Shown: piece after piece, positions 9,320-17,717 of the stretch | How positions within the stretch are numbered: position 1 is the first letter of the stretch | Layout: every line of letters starts with the position of its first letter | Origin: an uncultured Algibacter sp. | GTDB taxonomy: Bacteria > Bacteroidota > Bacteroidia > Flavobacteriales > Flavobacteriaceae | Assembly (NCBI RefSeq): GCF_947487575.1 | Contig: NZ_CANKXG010000011.1 | Coordinates: forward strand, 62,001 to 126,000 | DNA length: 64,000 nt | Direction of reading: 5' to 3' | Notes under the pieces: model-generated | Database searches by the model: none | The model's input: only the letters and a program-made list of their open reading frames with translations | Told to the model about the DNA's origin: nothing | Program-made: the position numbers and the translations under genes

Positions 9320-9398
9320 TTTTCTATAAGTTTGGTTCATGTTATTGAATATAGCTAACCACTAAATATTTTGCAGGTTTTGATGCAAGTTAAGTTTT

Positions 9399-9489
9399 GC
9401 GTTAGGCATTGCAGTGGATAGCCCACAGCCCGACGTAGGAGGTGCGAGTACTTGTAACGGAAAGCCCGACGACCCTTGTGGTAACGTCC
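9399..9489 (+). repeat. Dispersed structured element, family A, copy 1
   Basis: About 90 bp starting GCGTTAGG and ending GGTAACGTCC; the terminal hexamers can pair (GCGTTA with TAACGT, one G-T). The interior has TGGATAGCCCACAGCCCGAC and GGAAAGCCCGAC, shared with the seven other copies in the window. It lies in the convergent pntB-leuB gap. Confidence 0.85.
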
Positions 9490-9521
9490 AAATATTTAAA
9501 ATGCCCAAAATAGAGCATTAA

Positions 9522-9549
9522 AAAAGCGCATTTTCTCAAATGCGCTTTT
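9522..9549. terminator. Bidirectional rho-independent terminator between pntB and leuB
   Basis: A perfect 12-bp stem (AAAAGCGCATTT / AAATGCGCTTTT) around a TCTC loop, with A-run on one side and T-run on the other. It sits between convergent pntB (plus) and leuB (minus), so it can serve both. Confidence 0.9.
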
Positions 9550-9590
9550 AAGAATCCCAATATTTTAATTTTGGTGACTAACTCAAATAA

Positions 9591-10709
9591 TTAAATAATT
9601 GTGGACTGTCCTAAATGTATGTTTGTGAAGTTTAAGTTTGTTTCTTCTGGGTTTTGTATAAAATCTTCTATAAAATCGCCCACTTTGGTTGTGCTTATAT
9701 TATCGTATTTAGTATTTAAATCGGGTGTGGTTATGTGCAGTTTTAATGATTTGTCTACACCCTCTCTTACCAGAGCTGCTTCTTCATCAAGCCCAAAATA
9801 GTCAAGCAGCATAGCTGCCGATAAAATGGATGCAATTGGGTTGGCAATACCTTTGTTAGCGGCTTTTGCATAAGCCCCATGAATGGGCTCAAACATAGCG
9901 TACTTATCTCCAATAGATGCAGATGCTAATAAGCCAATAGACCCAACTATAACGCTAGCTTCTTCAGAAAGGATATCGCCGAACATGTTTTCTGTTAAAA
10001 TAACATCGAATTGCCTCGGATGGATAATAAGTTCCATGGCGGCATTATCAATATACATGTAGTTAACTTTTACTTTTGGGTATTGTGGCGCAATTTCTTT
10101 TACTACACGTCTCCAAAGGCGAGAGCTTTCCAGTACATTTGCTTTGTCTACTAAGGTGAGTTTGTTTTTTCTAGATAGAGCAGCTTTAAAAGCTTCATGC
10201 GCAATACGCTCAATTTCGAAACGTTCGTATTTACAAATATCAGATGCAATGCAGCCATCTTCACTTAAATATCGTTCTCCAAAATAAATACCACTTGTTA
10301 ACTCGCGATAAATAAGAATATTAGTATCTTTTATTTGTTTTATTTTAAGCGAGGATTTGTTTAGTAAATCTTCGTAAGCTATAATTGGGCGGATGTTGGT
10401 ATACAGACCTAATTCTTTACGGATACCTAAAAGACCTTGTTCAGGACGAATTTTAGCGTCAGGGTCTTCGTCATATTTTGTATCTCCAATGGCTCCAAAT
10501 AAAACAGCATCTGCTTTTTTACAGATGCTAACGGTTTCTTCTGGTAATGGATTTCCTGTTTTATCTATAGCACAGGAACCGACCAATGCTGTTTGAAATG
10601 TAAATATGTGGTTAAATTCCATAGCTATAACTTTCAAAACCTTTACGGCTTGTGCTATAACTTCTGGTCCTATACCATCGCCTGGTAATACGGCAATATT
10701 TAATTTCAT
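9591..10709 (-). CDS. leuB: 3-isopropylmalate dehydrogenase
   Basis: It oxidises and decarboxylates 3-isopropylmalate with NAD to 2-oxoisocaproate in leucine synthesis. Signatures are VLPGDGIGPEV at the N-terminus, the NMFGDILSEEASVIVGSIGL metal and substrate segment (about residues 242-261), EPIHGAYAKAANKGIANP and the LTLVDKANVLESS lysine/Asp region. The start chosen is ATG at 10709; an in-frame TTG directly before it is less likely. It has 372 residues. It follows leuA on the same strand with a 46-bp gap carrying a small repeat. leuC and leuD are not in this window. Confidence 0.96.
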   Translation of the reverse strand: MKLNIAVLPGDGIGPEVIAQAVKVLKVIAMEFNHIFTFQTALVGSCAIDKTGNPLPEETVSICKKADAVLFGAIGDTKYDEDPDAKIRPEQGLLGIRKELGLYTNIRPIIAYEDLLNKSSLKIKQIKDTNILIYRELTSGIYFGERYLSEDGCIASDICKYERFEIERIAHEAFKAALSRKNKLTLVDKANVLESSRLWRRVVKEIAPQYPKVKVNYMYIDNAAMELIIHPRQFDVILTENMFGDILSEEASVIVGSIGLLASASIGDKYAMFEPIHGAYAKAANKGIANPIASILSAAMLLDYFGLDEEAALVREGVDKSLKLHITTPDLNTKYDNISTTKVGDFIEDFIQNPEETNLNFTNIHLGQSTII

Positions 10710-10723
10710 CAATTAATTTTTTT

Positions 10724-10746
10724 GGATTCCCGTAAACGCAGGAATG
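10724..10746. repeat. Short palindromic repeat GGATTCCCGT..ACGCAGGAATG, family D
   Basis: An imperfect palindrome in the leuA-leuB gap. A related unit (TCATTCTCGCGAACGCGGGAATC) lies at 16385-16407 upstream of metY. Such ATTCCCGCG-type palindromes are dispersed in many bacterial genomes. Confidence 0.6.
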
Positions 10747-10755
10747 TATTTTTAA

Positions 10756-11931
10756 TTAAGCAGAAGTAATTTCGTTATACACTTTGCTGTTTTCTATAAT
10801 TTTATGGATATCATTATCATCAACTTCCTTTTTCTTATCGGCAAAATCTAGAAAATTTGTATAGATTTCATCCAATTGAAGTTTAGTTAATTCGTATCCC
10901 ACCTTTTTTGCTCTGTAAGCTAATGCTGCTCGACCACTTCTTGCCGTTAATACAATAGCAGATTCTGTAACACCAACATCTTTAGGATTCATTATTTCGT
11001 AAGTTTCACGATTTTTAATCATTCCATCTTGGTGAATTCCAGAACTGTGAGCAAAAGCGTTTGCACCAACAATAGCTTTGTTTGGTTGTGTGTAGATTCC
11101 CATACTATCAGAAACTAATTGGCTCATTCCATAAAGCATTTCTGAATTAATTCTAGTGTCTAAATTAAGATATGGGTGCTGCCTTAAAATCATAACTACT
11201 TCTTCCAAAGCAGTGTTTCCTGCACGCTCTCCAATACCATTTATGGTACATTCAATTTGGCGTGCTCCATTAATAACACCTTCAATAGAATTTGCTGTAG
11301 CTAAACCTAAATCGTTATGGCAATGACAAGATAAAATAGCTTTATCAATACCTTTTACGTTTTCTTTTAAGTATTTAATTTTTGCACCATATTCACTTGG
11401 TAAACAATAACCTGTGGTGTCTGGAATATTTAAAACGGTTGCACCTGCCTTAATTACGGCCTCGCAAACACGAGCTAGATATTCGTTATCTGTTCTACCT
11501 GCATCTTCGGCGTAAAACTCAACATCTTCTACAAAAGATTTAGCATAACTAACAGCTTTAACAGCACGCTCAATAATTGCTTCTTGTGTAGACTTAAATT
11601 TAAATTTTATATGAGATTCTGAAGTCCCAATACCTGTATGGATTCTTGGTGTTTTAGCATGTTTTAATGCTTCTCCAGCTACTTTTATATCGTTTTCTAC
11701 AGACCGGGTTAACCCACAAACCGTAGCGTGTTTTACAATTTTAGAAATGGCTTCAACAGATTTGAAATCTCCAGGACTAGATACAGGAAAACCAGCTTCA
11801 ATAATGTCAACTCCTAATAAATCAAGCTGTTCAGCAATAATTAATTTTTGGTCAGTATTCAATTTACAACCAGGGACTTGTTCGCCGTCTCTTAGCGTTG
11901 TATCAAAAATTTGGACTTTATTATCAGACAT
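10756..11931 (-). CDS. leuA: 2-isopropylmalate synthase (short form)
   Basis: It condenses acetyl-CoA with 2-oxoisovalerate to 2-isopropylmalate, the first step of leucine synthesis. The HMGL-like TIM barrel is shown by [17 protein letters not shown] (residues 8-24), the metal motif [12 protein letters not shown] and the [12 protein letters not shown] segment. At 391 residues it ends after the catalytic and linker regions and lacks the roughly 120-residue C-terminal leucine-sensing domain of the 500-residue enzymes, so classical feedback inhibition is not expected. Neighbouring leuB supports LeuA over citramalate or homocitrate synthase. No leucine-rich leader or attenuator was found in the 140 bp upstream. 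Confidence 0.92.
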   Translation of the reverse strand: MSDNKVQIFDTTLRDGEQVPGCKLNTDQKLIIAEQLDLLGVDIIEAGFPVSSPGDFKSVEAISKIVKHATVCGLTRSVENDIKVAGEALKHAKTPRIHTGIGTSESHIKFKFKSTQEAIIERAVKAVSYAKSFVEDVEFYAEDAGRTDNEYLARVCEAVIKAGATVLNIPDTTGYCLPSEYGAKIKYLKENVKGIDKAILSCHCHNDLGLATANSIEGVINGARQIECTINGIGERAGNTALEEVVMILRQHPYLNLDTRINSEMLYGMSQLVSDSMGIYTQPNKAIVGANAFAHSSGIHQDGMIKNRETYEIMNPKDVGVTESAIVLTARSGRAALAYRAKKVGYELTKLQLDEIYTNFLDFADKKKEVDDNDIHKIIENSKVYNEITSA

Positions 11932-12079
11932 TTATTAAAATTTATTTTCGTATTGTTACACGAATTTATATTTTGGTTTTCTAAATACAGAACTTTATAT
12001 TTTATTATTACGATGTTTAACCCTCTGTGTGTCATGATAATTAATTGAAAATCAAATTATTAACATTGTTTTTGTGACT

Positions 12080-13624
12080 ATGACAAAAGAGCAAAAAGAT
12101 AACTTATTTGTATTGATTAAATCGTTGTCTAAATCTGAAAAAAGACAATTCAAGCTTTACGTGGGTCGATTAGGGGTTAATGAGGAATCAAAATTTTTGA
12201 AACTCTTTAATATTCTAGATAAAATAAATGTCTACGATGAAGCTGTTATCTTAAAAAAAGGCATCGTAAAAAAACAGCAACTTTCTAATCTTAAAGCCCA
12301 TCTTTATAAACAAATTTTAATTAGTTTAAGGTTAAATCCATCGCATCAAGATATTCGCATTCAAATTAGAGAACAGTTAGATTTTGCAACCATTTTATAC
12401 CATAAAGGACTCTACAAACAAAGTTTAAAAATCTTAGATAAAGCTAAAACATTAGCTGTTAATCATGAGGAGAAAAATGTAGCTTCTGAAATTGTAGAAC
12501 TAGAAAAAGTTATAGAATCTCAATATATTACAAGAAGTATAAGTAGTAGAGCAGACGAGCTTACCATACAAGCTAAAGAGCTAAGTTTGCAAAACGTTTT
12601 AGCTAGTAAACTATCCAATTTATCATTACAACTATACGGTTTGTTTTTAAAAACGGGCTATGTAAAAAATGATGAAGAATATCAGATTATTGACAAATAT
12701 TATCATGATAGACTACCTAAATACGATATAAATAAATTGGGTTTCAGAGAAAAATTATGGCTTTACAAAGCCAAATTATGGTACAGTTTTTTAACAGTAG
12801 ATTTCTTAGCATGCTACAAATATGCCACAAAATGGGTGGATCTGTTTTATGAAAACAAAGAGATGATTGGCCTAAATCCTGTCTTTTTTCTCAGGGGTAA
12901 TCACTATTTGTTAGAATCGCTTTTTTACCTAAGTCAATACGAAAAGTTTAAATTTTCATTATCAAGATTTGAAGCCATAACCAAAGAAAAATGGTTTCCA
13001 AAAGATGATAATATAGATGGGTTAACTTTTTTATTTATATACAATAACAAATTTAATTTGCATTTTATAGAAGGTAGTTTTAATAATGGGTTACAATTGG
13101 TAGATGAGGTTTTAGAGCGTTTGGAAGGTTACAAAAATCGTATAGACGAGCACCACATTATGGTCTTTTATTACAAAATAGCCAGCATGTATTTTGGAGC
13201 AGGAAACAACAAAAAATGCATCTATTATTTAGAAAAAATAATTAGTAATAAATCGCTGCAAATGCGCGAAGATTTACTGTGTTTTTCAAGAATTTTAAAC
13301 CTTGTAGCGCATTACGAAGCTGGTTTAGATTACAACCTAGATGTTCTAATAAAAAGCACATACAAGTTCCTAATAAAAATGGAAGATTTGTACGAAGTAC
13401 AAAAAGAATTCATTAAATTTTTACGTGGTTTGGGCGACATCTACCCGCACGAAGTAAAAGGTGAATTCACTAAGTTGCATAAAAAACTAAAAGAATTCGA
13501 AAACGACCCTTACCAAAGTCGTGCATTTTTGTATCTAGACATAATTTCATGGCTAGAATCCAAGATAGAAAACAGACCCATTGGCGACATTATTCGCGAT
13601 AAATTTAAAGCAACAACCGTATAA
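12080..13624 (+). CDS. Unknown helical (TPR-like) protein
   Basis: A 515-residue protein that I do not recognise as a named family. It has no signal peptide or clear membrane segment and is rich in Lys, Leu and Tyr with a regular helical pattern resembling tetratricopeptide-type repeats, for example around YHKGLYKQSLKILDKAKTLA (about residues 114-133) and NNGLQLVDEVLERLEGY. The N-terminus (TKEQKDNLFVLIKSLSKSEK) is strongly charged. ATG at 12080 is preferred over the GTG two codons upstream. It is transcribed divergently from leuA, from a 148-bp shared gap. Cytoplasmic scaffolding is a guess only. Confidence 0.8.
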   Translation: MTKEQKDNLFVLIKSLSKSEKRQFKLYVGRLGVNEESKFLKLFNILDKINVYDEAVILKKGIVKKQQLSNLKAHLYKQILISLRLNPSHQDIRIQIREQLDFATILYHKGLYKQSLKILDKAKTLAVNHEEKNVASEIVELEKVIESQYITRSISSRADELTIQAKELSLQNVLASKLSNLSLQLYGLFLKTGYVKNDEEYQIIDKYYHDRLPKYDINKLGFREKLWLYKAKLWYSFLTVDFLACYKYATKWVDLFYENKEMIGLNPVFFLRGNHYLLESLFYLSQYEKFKFSLSRFEAITKEKWFPKDDNIDGLTFLFIYNNKFNLHFIEGSFNNGLQLVDEVLERLEGYKNRIDEHHIMVFYYKIASMYFGAGNNKKCIYYLEKIISNKSLQMREDLLCFSRILNLVAHYEAGLDYNLDVLIKSTYKFLIKMEDLYEVQKEFIKFLRGLGDIYPHEVKGEFTKLHKKLKEFENDPYQSRAFLYLDIISWLESKIENRPIGDIIRDKFKATTV

Positions 13625-13631
13625 TTTTTTA

Positions 13632-13720
13632 GGGCGCAACCCACAAGGGGTCGGGCTTTCCGTTAATAGTTTTGGCTCGATGCACGCCTCGCCAAAAGCT
13701 GCCACTGCAATCCCTTGCGC
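13632..13720 (-). repeat. Dispersed structured element, family A, copy 2 (GCGCAA/TTGCGC ends)
   Basis: Read on the minus strand it starts GCGCAAGGGATTGCAGTGG and ends TTGTGGGTTGCGCCC. The terminal hexamers GCGCAA and TTGCGC pair perfectly, although they differ from the GCGTTA/TAACGC of other copies; this is compensatory change. Its plus-strand right end merges into the left unit of the first cassette module. Confidence 0.85.
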
Positions 13721-13788
13721 GGGGCCTGTTTGCTTGGGTTAGTGCTTTTACTGTTGTAAAGTGGTTGTTTGTGGAGGTTCGTTTAACG
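13709..13788 (+). repeat. Left unit of cassette module 1
   Basis: About 80 bp running from AATCCCTTGCGC to GTTCGTTTAACG. A near copy lies at 14994-15072 and begins with the same piece of a family A element. It marks the left edge of a module that carries one minus-strand gene. Confidence 0.85.
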
Positions 13789-13914
13789 GTCTCGGCTATG
13801 AGTAGTTGCGTGGGTTAGCACAAAACTTTGCAAGTACACACCAAACTGAAAATCCGCAAGGATTTTCAGAAGTAGGCGAGAACGAGCAATTACTTATAGC
13901 CATTGTTCTAAGCA
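13781..13914. repeat. Large imperfect palindrome (left border of module 1)
   Basis: It starts GTTTAACG and ends TTCTAAGCA. The arms CGGCTATGAGTAGTTGC and GCAATTACTTATAGCCATTG are largely complementary and enclose a loop with its own hairpin GAAAATCCGCAAGGATTTTC. The layout resembles integron attC sites, but no integrase is present and the two sites of the module face each other. Confidence 0.6.
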
Positions 13915-13918
13915 GTTG

Positions 13919-14782
13919 TTATTCATATGGATATTTTACTTCTCCGTCTAAAACTCTTTGTGCTTCTCTAAGTTCTTGAATACTAATTTTATTCAATTCG
14001 ATTAATAATTTATTCTTAGACTCCCAAAATGAATATTTATATTTTCTTCGAGGCTTCAATATTTCTTCAAGACTATGTAATGGAATAGGCAATTCTACAG
14101 CCAATCTTGATTTCCAATTTTTATTATCATTAAGATACTTTTCAATAACCCAGTTCTCACCAGGTTTACTTCTATGTAAAGTGGCTTCAAAAGAAATATA
14201 TTTTTCTCCTAGTTCAATTACGCGTTTTGCTTCTCTTAATAAATCTAAGTTTATTTTGGTATCTTTAAATGTTCTGCGAAAATACATGTCTCCTAAACTT
14301 TCGATTTTCTCTATATCGTAATCACCATATTTAGTTGTTTCATCAATTAAATCACTAAATAATACTAAATTTTGTTCATTTTTTATTTCGAGACTGTCAG
14401 CCAAAAGATTACGCCATTCTTTTTCTTTACCTTGATATTTAGTCAGTAACCAATTTTCCCCTTGTTTGCTGTGATAAATAGAGTCCTTTTCGGGAAAAAA
14501 TAGGTTTATCATTTTTTGTTCGAATTTTCCTGGTCCTTTTTTGGGTGAAAAAAAACCATAAATTCCTGCTAGAATAGCAAACAATAGAGATACTTTTCCA
14601 AAATGTATCATAGCCCCTGCCCAATATTTTTTTATTCCATGTCTTTTTGATTTACTATAACTTTCAAAATCAACCGTCCCTCCCGAAGTTCTATTGTTAA
14701 ATTCATATTTTTTACAGCTTTCTTTCCAGATATAGCCTATAATAAAAAACCCGATTGATAGTAGAAATAATAAAAATGCCAT
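13919..14782 (-). CDS. Unknown membrane protein, cargo of cassette module 1
   Basis: A 287-residue protein of no family I recognise. It has two hydrophobic segments (about residues 2-18 and 58-81) separated by a polar, Lys/Arg-rich stretch, then a soluble region of about 200 residues. That region holds two similar blocks with the motif GENW-x-x-x-K-Y (SKQGENWLLTKYQGKEKEWR near residue 105 and SKPGENWVIEKYLNDNKNWK near 205), so it looks like an internal tandem repeat. It is flanked by the inverted 9-mer TTCTAAGCA / TGCTTAGAA (13906-13914, 14800-14808) and lies inside the first of two modules with shared ends. Confidence 0.75.
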   Translation of the reverse strand: MAFLLFLLSIGFFIIGYIWKESCKKYEFNNRTSGGTVDFESYSKSKRHGIKKYWAGAMIHFGKVSLLFAILAGIYGFFSPKKGPGKFEQKMINLFFPEKDSIYHSKQGENWLLTKYQGKEKEWRNLLADSLEIKNEQNLVLFSDLIDETTKYGDYDIEKIESLGDMYFRRTFKDTKINLDLLREAKRVIELGEKYISFEATLHRSKPGENWVIEKYLNDNKNWKSRLAVELPIPLHSLEEILKPRRKYKYSFWESKNKLLIELNKISIQELREAQRVLDGEVKYPYE

Positions 14783-14816
14783 ATAGTATTGGTTTAAATT
14801 GCTTAGAATGGATTAC

Positions 14817-14990
14817 CGGATATGCGCCGTTCTTTAATGGCTTATATCCGCCGTTAAACGAAGGTAGCTGAAAATTTTTACAAAATCAAGTGTGTCATTC
14901 GCAGTTTTCTATAACTAGCTACTTGCAATTACTAAGAAAACAAAAATAGTATCACCAAAAATTTGCAGATTAACTTTTCTATACGGTATT
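14817..14990 (+). repeat. Right unit of cassette module 1 (direct repeat, copy 1)
   Basis: About 174 bp beginning CGGATATGCGCCG. From TAATGGCTTATATCCG (14835) to the end it is the same length, 156 bp, as the copy at 15969-16124, with roughly nine substitutions. It includes the palindrome arm ATATCCGCCGTTAAACG and an AT-rich tail. No coding region is seen in 14783-15201; that gap is filled by this unit, the left unit of module 2 and its palindrome. Confidence 0.9.
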
Positions 14991-14993
14991 CGT

Positions 14994-15072
14994 AATCCCT
15001 TGCGCAGGTGTGTTTACTTGGGTTAGTGCTTTTGTGGACTTAGAGTGGTTTATTAGAGGAGTTCGTTTAACG
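14994..15072 (+). repeat. Left unit of cassette module 2
   Basis: About 79 bp, AATCCCTTGCGC to GTTCGTTTAACG, a near copy of 13709-13788 (shared TTGGGTTAGTGCTTTT). It abuts the right unit of module 1 directly, so the two modules are in tandem. Confidence 0.85.
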
Positions 15073-15196
15073 TGTTTGTGTATGGCTCGTTGCGGAAAAT
15101 CGGCTATGATTTTCCGCCGTAACTGAAATATAGTAAATTGCAATGAATTCCGATAAGGAATTCAGCCGCAATGAGCTATACACGTTGTTGGCAGTA
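15065..15196. repeat. Large imperfect palindrome (left border of module 2)
   Basis: It starts GTTTAACGTG and ends GTTGGCAGTA. The arms GTGTATGGCTCGTTGCGG and CCGCAATGAGCTATACAC pair well; the loop contains two more hairpins (GGAAAATCGGCTATGATTTTCC and GAATTCCGATAAGGAATTC). It has the same outer GTTTAAC as module 1 but a different interior. Confidence 0.65.
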
Positions 15197-15201
15197 GTAT
15201 T

Positions 15202-15921
15202 TTATTCAGTTTCTAATTTATAATCGATAAATGAAATAAAATTCCGTATTCCCTCTGTCGGGAATTGAATAGATTCAATAGTTTTAGTATATCGATTTGT
15301 TCTTATTGTTAAATTATATTGTGCTCCATCATGTCCTCCAAATCGATACTTGTCATTGTATTCATCAAATTCTAGAATTTCTAAATATTGTTCTATTTGG
15401 TCAAAGGTTGAATCAGATAGAGTTTTGGTTTCTAATTCGCTTTTAACTATATCTCCTTTTCTGTAAGTTATTTTTTTGTCCTTTTTTATATTAAATTCAA
15501 GAATACCTGAATAAAGATAGAAAGGTGTAACTTTTAGATGTATCTCTTCTATTTTCAAGTCATTCCTTTTAATTGAATCTAATTTTATTAAGGTCAGATA
15601 ATCATTTTCTTTGTCTAAATTCTTAAATATTAGCCTTGTATTTTTCTTGTTTTCTAGAACATATTTTTGGATGTCATCATTTCCGTTGTCAAATTCCAAT
15701 TCAATTCCATTGTTATAGTTCAATTTTCCAATTGGGTCGAAAATCAAATTTTCTCTATAAAGTAGATTTCGTGAAATGATTGAATCCTTGAATGTGAACT
15801 CATTGCATAATGAATCAATCCAGACATTATTTTTCAACTCGTTCAGAGTATTTAATTCATTTTGCCTTTCAGTGCAATTTGAGAATACAACATAGATAAT
15901 TAGAATGAAAAATTTCTTCAT
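15202..15921 (-). CDS. Unknown lipoprotein, cargo of cassette module 2
   Basis: A 239-residue predicted lipoprotein: MKKFFILIIYVVFSNC gives a short signal peptide with a lipobox-like Cys16, so it should be anchored in the outer or inner membrane. The rest is polar and contains no family I know; the C-terminal third includes RFGGHDGAQYNLTIRTN and ends in a short SFIDYKLE segment. It is flanked by the perfect inverted 10-mer GTTGGCAGTA / TACTGCCAAC (15187-15196, 15941-15950), 5 bp from the stop and 19 bp from the start, and sits in the second module, transcribed on the minus strand like the gene of module 1. Confidence 0.75.
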   Translation of the reverse strand: MKKFFILIIYVVFSNCTERQNELNTLNELKNNVWIDSLCNEFTFKDSIISRNLLYRENLIFDPIGKLNYNNGIELEFDNGNDDIQKYVLENKKNTRLIFKNLDKENDYLTLIKLDSIKRNDLKIEEIHLKVTPFYLYSGILEFNIKKDKKITYRKGDIVKSELETKTLSDSTFDQIEQYLEILEFDEYNDKYRFGGHDGAQYNLTIRTNRYTKTIESIQFPTEGIRNFISFIDYKLETE

Positions 15922-15952
15922 GGGTTGGATTTTCGAATATTACTGCCAACGG

Positions 15953-16124
15953 CGGATATGTGCCGTTGTAATGGCTTATATCCGCCGTTAAACGAAGGTA
16001 GTTGAAAATTTTTACAAAATCAAGTGCGTTATTCGCAATTTTCGATAACTAGCTACTTGCAATTACTAAGAAAACAAAAATAGTATCCCAAAAAATTTGC
16101 AGATTAACTTTTCTATACGATATT
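15953..16124 (+). repeat. Right unit of cassette module 2 (direct repeat, copy 2)
   Basis: The counterpart of 14817-14990. With its left arm (GGCGGATATGTGCC) and right arm (GGCTTATATCCGCC) it forms an imperfect palindrome ending GTTAAAC, then the shared AT-rich tail. It ends about 33 bp before the SAM riboswitch of the metY operon. Confidence 0.9.
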
Positions 16125-16157
16125 TGCAGTTATAAAGTTCAAACACTTATTGAAATG

Positions 16158-16277
16158 TTATCAAGAAAGGTGGAGGGATTAGACCCCGTGAAGCCTTAGC
16201 AACCCTTTAAACTTATTAAAGAAGGTGCTAAATTCTACTTAAACACCGATTCATTTATCGGCGTTTGGATAGATAAC
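16158..16277 (+). ncRNA. SAM-I (S-box) riboswitch upstream of metY
   Basis: The conserved core is present: TTATCAAGAAAGG, then GGAGGGATTAGACCC, GTGAAGCCTTAGCAACCC and AAGGTGCTAAATTCTAC, with a variable P4 hairpin (AACACCGATTCATTTATCGG region) and the closing GATAA that pairs with TTATC. It controls the metY operon in response to S-adenosylmethionine. Just downstream AAAGAA (16281-16286) can pair with TTCTTT (16310-16315), and TTCTTTATAA can instead pair with the 5' P1 strand, suggesting a switching platform. Confidence 0.93.
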
Positions 16278-16384
16278 CCCAAAGAAATTACTTTTTGTAA
16301 TTTTAATAATTCTTTATAACATTTTTCTATTAAGTCAAAAAAGTACTCTGAAATGCTTTTGCATTGAAGTTTCGATTGAATTTG

Positions 16385-16407
16385 TCATTCTCGCGAACGC
16401 GGGAATC
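16385..16407. repeat. Short palindromic repeat, family D
   Basis: TCATTCTCGCGAACGCGGGAATC, an imperfect palindrome in the metY leader, related to 10724-10746. Confidence 0.6.
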
Positions 16408-16437
16408 TTTAAGTTTAACTAAATAAGATATAGAAAA

Positions 16438-17712
16438 ATGAGCGATCAAAAATTAGCAACAAACGCATTACACGCAGGTCATGATGTAACAGCAAACGGA
16501 GGAGCAAGAGCAGTTCCTATTTACCAAACTACATCGTATGTATTTAACAATTCAGACCACGCAGCAAACCTTTTCTCTTTACAAGAATTAGGGTTTATTT
16601 ACACACGTTTAAACAACCCAACCAACCAAATTTTACAAGAGCGTTTAGCAGCTGTAGAAGGTGGTATTGGTGCCGTAGTTTTTGCTTCAGGAACAGCAGC
16701 TATTGCCACAGGGTTATTAACATTATTAAAGGCAGGTGACCATGTTGTGGCATCAAGTAGTTTATACGGTGGTACGTATAATTTATTAAGTGTTACGCTT
16801 CCAAGATTGGGTATTACAACAACATTTGTGGATGCTTCAAACCCTGATAATTTCAAAGATGCTGTGCAAGATAATACTAGAGCATTTTTTGTGGAGTCTT
16901 TAGGGAATCCAAAACTTGATGTTTTAGATTTAGAAGCTATTGCTGCACATTCTAAAGCGGCAGAAGTGCCTTTTATTGTTGATAATACGGTGGCAACACC
17001 AGCATTATTAAATCCAATTAAACACGGGGCAAACATTGTTATACACTCATTAACTAAATATATTGGCGGACAAGGCACATCTTTAGGCGGCGCCATTATT
17101 GACGCTGGTACTTTCAATTGGGCAAACGGGAAATTCCCAGAATTTACTGAGCCATCTGCGGGATACCACGGTTTAAAATACCATGAAGTTTTAGGTGCAG
17201 CGTCGTACACATTCAAATTAATTTTAGAAGGTTTAAGAGATTTTGGTGGCGCTATGAGTCCAACAAATGCATTCAACATCATTCAAGGTTTAGAAACATT
17301 ACCAGTTAGAATTAAGCAACATAGTGAAAATGCTTTAGAATTAGCAAAATGGTTAGAAGCACAAGACGAAGTAGCTTGGGTAAACTATCCAGGGTTAGAG
17401 AGCAGTAAATACAATGCTTTGGCTAAGAAATATTTACCAAACGGACAAAGTGGTATTGTAACCTTTGGCCATAAAGGTGGATTCGATGCTGCAAAAACCA
17501 TTGCAGATGAAACTCAAATATTCTCTTTATTAGCCAATATTGGAGATACTAAATCATTGATTATTCACCCGTCAAGTACTACACACCAACAATTGGATGA
17601 AGCAGAACAAGCTTCGGCAGGTGTGTCTACAGATTTGATAAGATTGTCTGTTGGTATTGAAGATATTGAAGATTTAAAAGCCGATTTAAAACAAGCATTT
17701 GCTAAGATATAA
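16438..17712 (+). CDS. metY: O-acetylhomoserine sulfhydrylase
   Basis: A PLP enzyme that makes homocysteine (or methionine) from O-acetylhomoserine and sulfide. The Cys/Met metabolism fold is clear: TTSYVFNNSDHAA and YTRLNNPT near the N-terminus, GTAAIATGLLTLLKAGDH, the PLP lysine K207 in HSLTKYIGGQGTSLGG, and HPSSTTHQQL near the C-terminus. At 424 residues it has the length of MetY rather than of cystathionine gamma-synthase (about 385). It is the first gene after the SAM riboswitch and is followed by the enzyme fusion that makes its substrate. Confidence 0.94.
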   Translation: MSDQKLATNALHAGHDVTANGGARAVPIYQTTSYVFNNSDHAANLFSLQELGFIYTRLNNPTNQILQERLAAVEGGIGAVVFASGTAAIATGLLTLLKAGDHVVASSSLYGGTYNLLSVTLPRLGITTTFVDASNPDNFKDAVQDNTRAFFVESLGNPKLDVLDLEAIAAHSKAAEVPFIVDNTVATPALLNPIKHGANIVIHSLTKYIGGQGTSLGGAIIDAGTFNWANGKFPEFTEPSAGYHGLKYHEVLGAASYTFKLILEGLRDFGGAMSPTNAFNIIQGLETLPVRIKQHSENALELAKWLEAQDEVAWVNYPGLESSKYNALAKKYLPNGQSGIVTFGHKGGFDAAKTIADETQIFSLLANIGDTKSLIIHPSSTTHQQLDEAEQASAGVSTDLIRLSVGIEDIEDLKADLKQAFAKI

Positions 17713-17717
17713 AAAGC

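Noticed and set aside
11932-12073. Possible leucine leader peptide upstream of leuA (minus-strand frame MTHRGLNIVII)
   Set aside because: The frame has few Leu codons, runs on into leuA in another frame and there is no terminator hairpin.
13781-15196. Calling the large palindromes integron attC sites
   Set aside because: The outer GTTTAAC core fits, but the inner ends (GTTGGCA, TTCTAAGCA) do not fit GTTRRRY, the two sites of one module face each other, and no integrase is in the window.
16599-17282. Long antisense frame of 227 codons inside metY
   Set aside because: A shadow of a strongly conserved enzyme gene on the other strand; no signal, no domain, no promoter.
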